Positions 60,839 through 64,000 of a DNA stretch of 64,000 bases are shown here, piece by piece. Numbering within the stretch: the stretch's first letter is position 1; every line of letters begins with the position of its first letter. The notes below the pieces were generated by a model. It made no database searches and was not told the DNA's origin. It saw nothing but the letters and a program-made list of their open reading frames with translations. The position numbers and the translations under genes are program-made. The stretch is from OCS116 cluster bacterium AG-390-I16 (GTDB lineage Bacteria; Pseudomonadota; Alphaproteobacteria; MED-G09), in the NCBI GenBank assembly GCA_003279705.1, contig QCGZ01000001.1, positions 1 through 64,000 of the forward strand. The letters run 5' to 3'.

Positions 60839-62244
60839 ATATCTATAACTTTTCCAGGATTCATAATATTTTTTGGATCAAATGATTTTTTGATTGATTT
60901 AAATACTTCTACATCTTTTTTCATGTATTTTTTTAAGTCAGCTTTTCTTGTTAAACCAATGCCATGTTCGGCGCTAATCGACCCTTTTAGATCAAGAGTA
61001 AGATTGATAATTTCTTTTCTTAAAGCTCTCTCTTTTTTTAGAAATTTATCTTTATCAGCTTTTTCTGGTTGGGATATATTGAAGTGAATATTACCGTCTC
61101 CAATATGACCAAAAACTACACACCTAGAACCAGGTATTACTTCTTTTGAAATTTTGATAGCACTTCTAATAAATTTACTTATATCTTTAATTGGAATTGA
61201 TATATCGTTTTTGATGCTACCACCTTCTTTTTTTTGGGCTTCAGAAATACTTTCTCTTATATTCCACATATTTTTTGTTTGTTTGAGGGATTGTGCAATG
61301 AAAATATCTTTGGCTATGTTTTCGTTTAATATTTTATTAAGTATATTTTCAATTTTATCTTTTTCATCTTTTGAGTCTTCAACTGAAGAAAATTCAATTA
61401 ATATTAACCATTTGAATTTTTCAATTGGTATTAAAATATCATTCATATGTTCTTTGACGAGCTCTATAGAAAAATTATTCATTAATTCAAAAGCCGTTAG
61501 AGGAATTGAAAAATTACTTTTTATATAATTTAAAATTTTAATAGATTCTTTTGGTGAATTAACTGCAATTAACGCTGTATATACTCTCTTTGGTTTTGGA
61601 AAAACTTTTAATGTAGCAGCTGTTATAACTCCAAGAGTTCCTTCGGAGCCAATAAATAAATCTTTTAAGGAATAGCCTGTATTATCCTTAATGAGTGTTT
61701 TCAGATTATTAATAACAGATCCATTAGGTAAAACCATTTCAAGACCCATAACTAATTCTCTAGTATTTCCATAGTGAAGAACAGCAACACCTCCAGCATT
61801 TGTAGCAATATTACCGCCCACACTACAGCTTCCTTCGGATGCAAGCGATAATGGGAAAAGTAGATTATTTTCTTCACATATTTTTTGGAGGTTTGATAGA
61901 ATTAAACCTGCTTCGACTGTAATTGATTGATTTATATTATTAATTTCTCTTATTTTAGAAAGTCTCTCTAAACTAATAACTATATGATTTTTACTAAAAG
62001 GTATTTGTCCGCCTACAAGACCTGTATTTCCACCTTGGGGGATACATGAAATATTTTTCTCATAAGAATATTTAATTATATTTGATACTTCTTTAGTTGA
62101 TTTTGGCTTAACTATTGCCCCAGCAACTCCAGTATAAATACCTCTCCACTCTTTGAGATATTTACCCATATCTTTCTCATCAGTAATAACATTTTTATTA
62201 CCAACAATTTTTTTAAATTTATTTATATCTGAATTTTGCATCAT
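60835..62244 (-). CDS. FAD-linked oxidase (GlcD/D-2-hydroxyacid dehydrogenase family)
   Basis: IPQGGNTGLVGGQIP; NAGGVAVLHYGNTRELVMGLEMVLPNG; GSEGTLGVIT; GHIGDGNIHFN; EHGIG. Confidence 0.9.
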   Translation of the reverse strand: MMQNSDINKFKKIVGNKNVITDEKDMGKYLKEWRGIYTGVAGAIVKPKSTKEVSNIIKYSYEKNISCIPQGGNTGLVGGQIPFSKNHIVISLERLSKIREINNINQSITVEAGLILSNLQKICEENNLLFPLSLASEGSCSVGGNIATNAGGVAVLHYGNTRELVMGLEMVLPNGSVINNLKTLIKDNTGYSLKDLFIGSEGTLGVITAATLKVFPKPKRVYTALIAVNSPKESIKILNYIKSNFSIPLTAFELMNNFSIELVKEHMNDILIPIEKFKWLILIEFSSVEDSKDEKDKIENILNKILNENIAKDIFIAQSLKQTKNMWNIRESISEAQKKEGGSIKNDISIPIKDISKFIRSAIKISKEVIPGSRCVVFGHIGDGNIHFNISQPEKADKDKFLKKERALRKEIINLTLDLKGSISAEHGIGLTRKADLKKYMKKDVEVFKSIKKSFDPKNIMNPGKVIDI

Positions 62245-62308
62245 TATACTCTAGCAATTGCAATATTTTAATTAAAGAAAAAGCGTTAATAAATTTAATT
62301 AATGTATT

Positions 62309-63150
62309 ATGATATTTAAAATGCTTACTCGAGTACAAAATATTTTTCTTGCAACTAGTAATATAGAAGAAACATCTCAAAAATTTTCTATTTTTTTTGG
62401 AAGAAACCCTAATTTTATTGGTCAATCAAGAAACCTTGGTATCGATATAATAAGTTTTGGATTATATAAGACAAATATTTGTTTAATTTCCCCAAAGAGT
62501 CCTGGTATTTGGTTTGAAAACCTTAATAGTTTTCTAAAGATTAAAGGTGAGGGTATTTTTGGAATAAATTTTTCTTCCGATGATTTTGATGATGATTATA
62601 GTAATTTTGTAAAGAATGATTTAAAGCTAAGTAATAAATTTGAAAGTTGTTTTGAAGGAAATAATGAGAATCAAATTAAATTTTCTTTTTTTAATATATT
62701 AGATAAAAACATTGAAAGTTTAAATATCCTTGTAAGCCATGAAATGGATTTCCAGAATAATATAGCAAATTCAAATAACAATGTGAGCAAAGTAAATCAA
62801 TTAGTAATTCAAACAGAAACTCCCGATTCAATCAAAGATATTTTTGAACGGAAGTTGGGTATTAGACTGGCTTTGGATAAAACATTTAAGGAGTGGGCTG
62901 GGCGTATGCTTTTTTTAGATTAGGTGGTGTAACATTAGAGGTAATTGAAGGAAAAGATATTGAGCAAAATCCTAAATATTTTGGTATTGGTTGGCACGCT
63001 GAAAATTACAATAAATGCTATAATAACTTAATTAACGATGGCTTTAGTCTCTCTGAAATTAGAAAAGGAAGAAAAGAAGGTACTGTGGTATCTACTATAA
63101 AAGAACCGATATTAAATATACCGACTATTTTAATTGGTTTAGAGGAATGA
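62309..63150 (+). pseudogene. VOC/glyoxalase-like protein split by a -1 frame change at T7 run 62910-62916
   Basis: ORF 62309-62923 ends ...KEWAGRMLFLD*; -1 frame continues ...GRMLFFRLGGVTLEVIEGKDIEQNPKYFGIGWHAENYNKCY... to 63150. Confidence 0.75.
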
Positions 63151-63154
63151 TTTT

Positions 63155-64000
63155 ATGAAAAAATTTTTTTTTATTATTTTTTTAATCTTTTTGTCTTCCT
63201 GTTCAGAAGATGAAAACATAGAAAACAGTGATGGTTTATTGCAAATTACATTTGCAACCGATTGGAAAGCCCAGGCAGAACAAGGTGGTTTCTATCAAGC
63301 TCTAGCTTCTGGAAAATATTTAAAAAAGGGCTTAGATGTAAAAATAATTCAAGGTAACGCAAATATAAATATTCCAAGGTTGTTGGCTTCAAATTCAATT
63401 GATTTTGGAATGGGTTCAAATAGTTTTATTCCCATGAATATGGTTGCTAATAATATTCCTGGAAAGGCTGTAATGGCCGTTTTTCAAAAAGATCCTCAAA
63501 TAATTATGACCCATGCGAGTAATAGTGTTGAGAATATTGAAGATATTGTGGGTCTTCCCATTATGATTGCAGATGCAAGTATTGGAGGATTTTGGCTATG
63601 GTTAAAATCAAAATATAGTTTTAACGATAGCCAAATTCGAAAAAAAACTATTAGTTTGGCACCTTTTTTGAAAGATACTTCTTCTATTCAGCAAGGTTAC
63701 TTAACGTCTGAACCTTATTTATTTGAACAGGTAACTGGCGAACAACCTAAGGTTTTTCTAATGGCTGATTATGGTTATCCAAGTTATGGAGCAATGATAC
63801 TGGCATCAAATGACATGATAATGCAAGATCCAAAAATCGTTCAGGATTTTGTTGATGCAAGTATTGAGGGTTGGATTGATTATATCTATGGAGACCCTTC
63901 TTTAGGGAATAATTTGATATTAAGCGAAAATAATGAAATGACTGAAGAAGTCTTGTTCCAAGCTATTAGAAAAATTAGAGAATATAATATGATATCTAGT
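63155..64000 (+). CDS. NMT1/SsuA-like ABC transporter substrate-binding lipoprotein (truncated at window end)
   Basis: MKKFFFIIFLIFLSSCSEDEN...LLQITFATDWKAQAEQGGFYQALASGKYLKKGLDVKIIQGNANINIPRLLASNSIDFGMGSNSF; open to base 64000. Confidence 0.8.
   Translation, partial: MKKFFFIIFLIFLSSCSEDENIENSDGLLQITFATDWKAQAEQGGFYQALASGKYLKKGLDVKIIQGNANINIPRLLASNSIDFGMGSNSFIPMNMVANNIPGKAVMAVFQKDPQIIMTHASNSVENIEDIVGLPIMIADASIGGFWLWLKSKYSFNDSQIRKKTISLAPFLKDTSSIQQGYLTSEPYLFEQVTGEQPKVFLMADYGYPSYGAMILASNDMIMQDPKIVQDFVDASIEGWIDYIYGDPSLGNNLILSENNEMTEEVLFQAIRKIREYNMISS

Overview
The window is AT-rich, gene-dense DNA that looks chromosomal and alphaproteobacterial. That assignment is inferred from the yebC/tilS/ftsH/glmM, serC-serA, rpoH, ALAS-type hemA, ribF-ileS-lspA-DUF3035 and ELM1-like content, not from a phylogeny. 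Most of it is housekeeping: tilS-ftsH-glmM; serC-serA behind a two-hairpin leader; purA; a TPP-riboswitch thiamine-uptake operon; rpoH and rluD; an Fe(III) ABC transporter with a P19/Tp34-like protein; a siderophore-type TonB receptor; ahpC/ahpD; pseudoazurin; a heme cluster hemA / hemC(D)-hemB-hemE-hemF-hemJ; mnmA; tRNA-Met(CAT); ribF-ileS-lspA; trxB. The accessory part is about 31.6-47.2 kb. It holds an orphan CoxL-like molybdoenzyme subunit, a tightly packed six-gene operon (amidohydrolase, two tandem P450s, SDR, ThuA-like, SDR), a three-gene MotA/ExbB-like membrane cassette with two unrecognised partners, and two tandem PQQ quinohemoprotein dehydrogenases. The strongest items for follow-up are: (i) an Hjc-like PD-(D/E)XK nuclease between yebC and tilS; (ii) paired P450s lacking the usual I-helix acid residue; (iii) the MotA-like cassette; (iv) near-identical 15-bp RegA/RegR-like boxes flanking pseudoazurin-hemA; (v) a VOC gene broken exactly at a T_TTT_TTA heptamer; (vi) a fused divergent HemC-HemD; and (vii) a structured region that may be an sRNA between the siderophore receptor module and ahpC. 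No CRISPR array, transposase, integrase or rRNA was recognised. All calls come from reading translations and motifs by eye; no database search was run.
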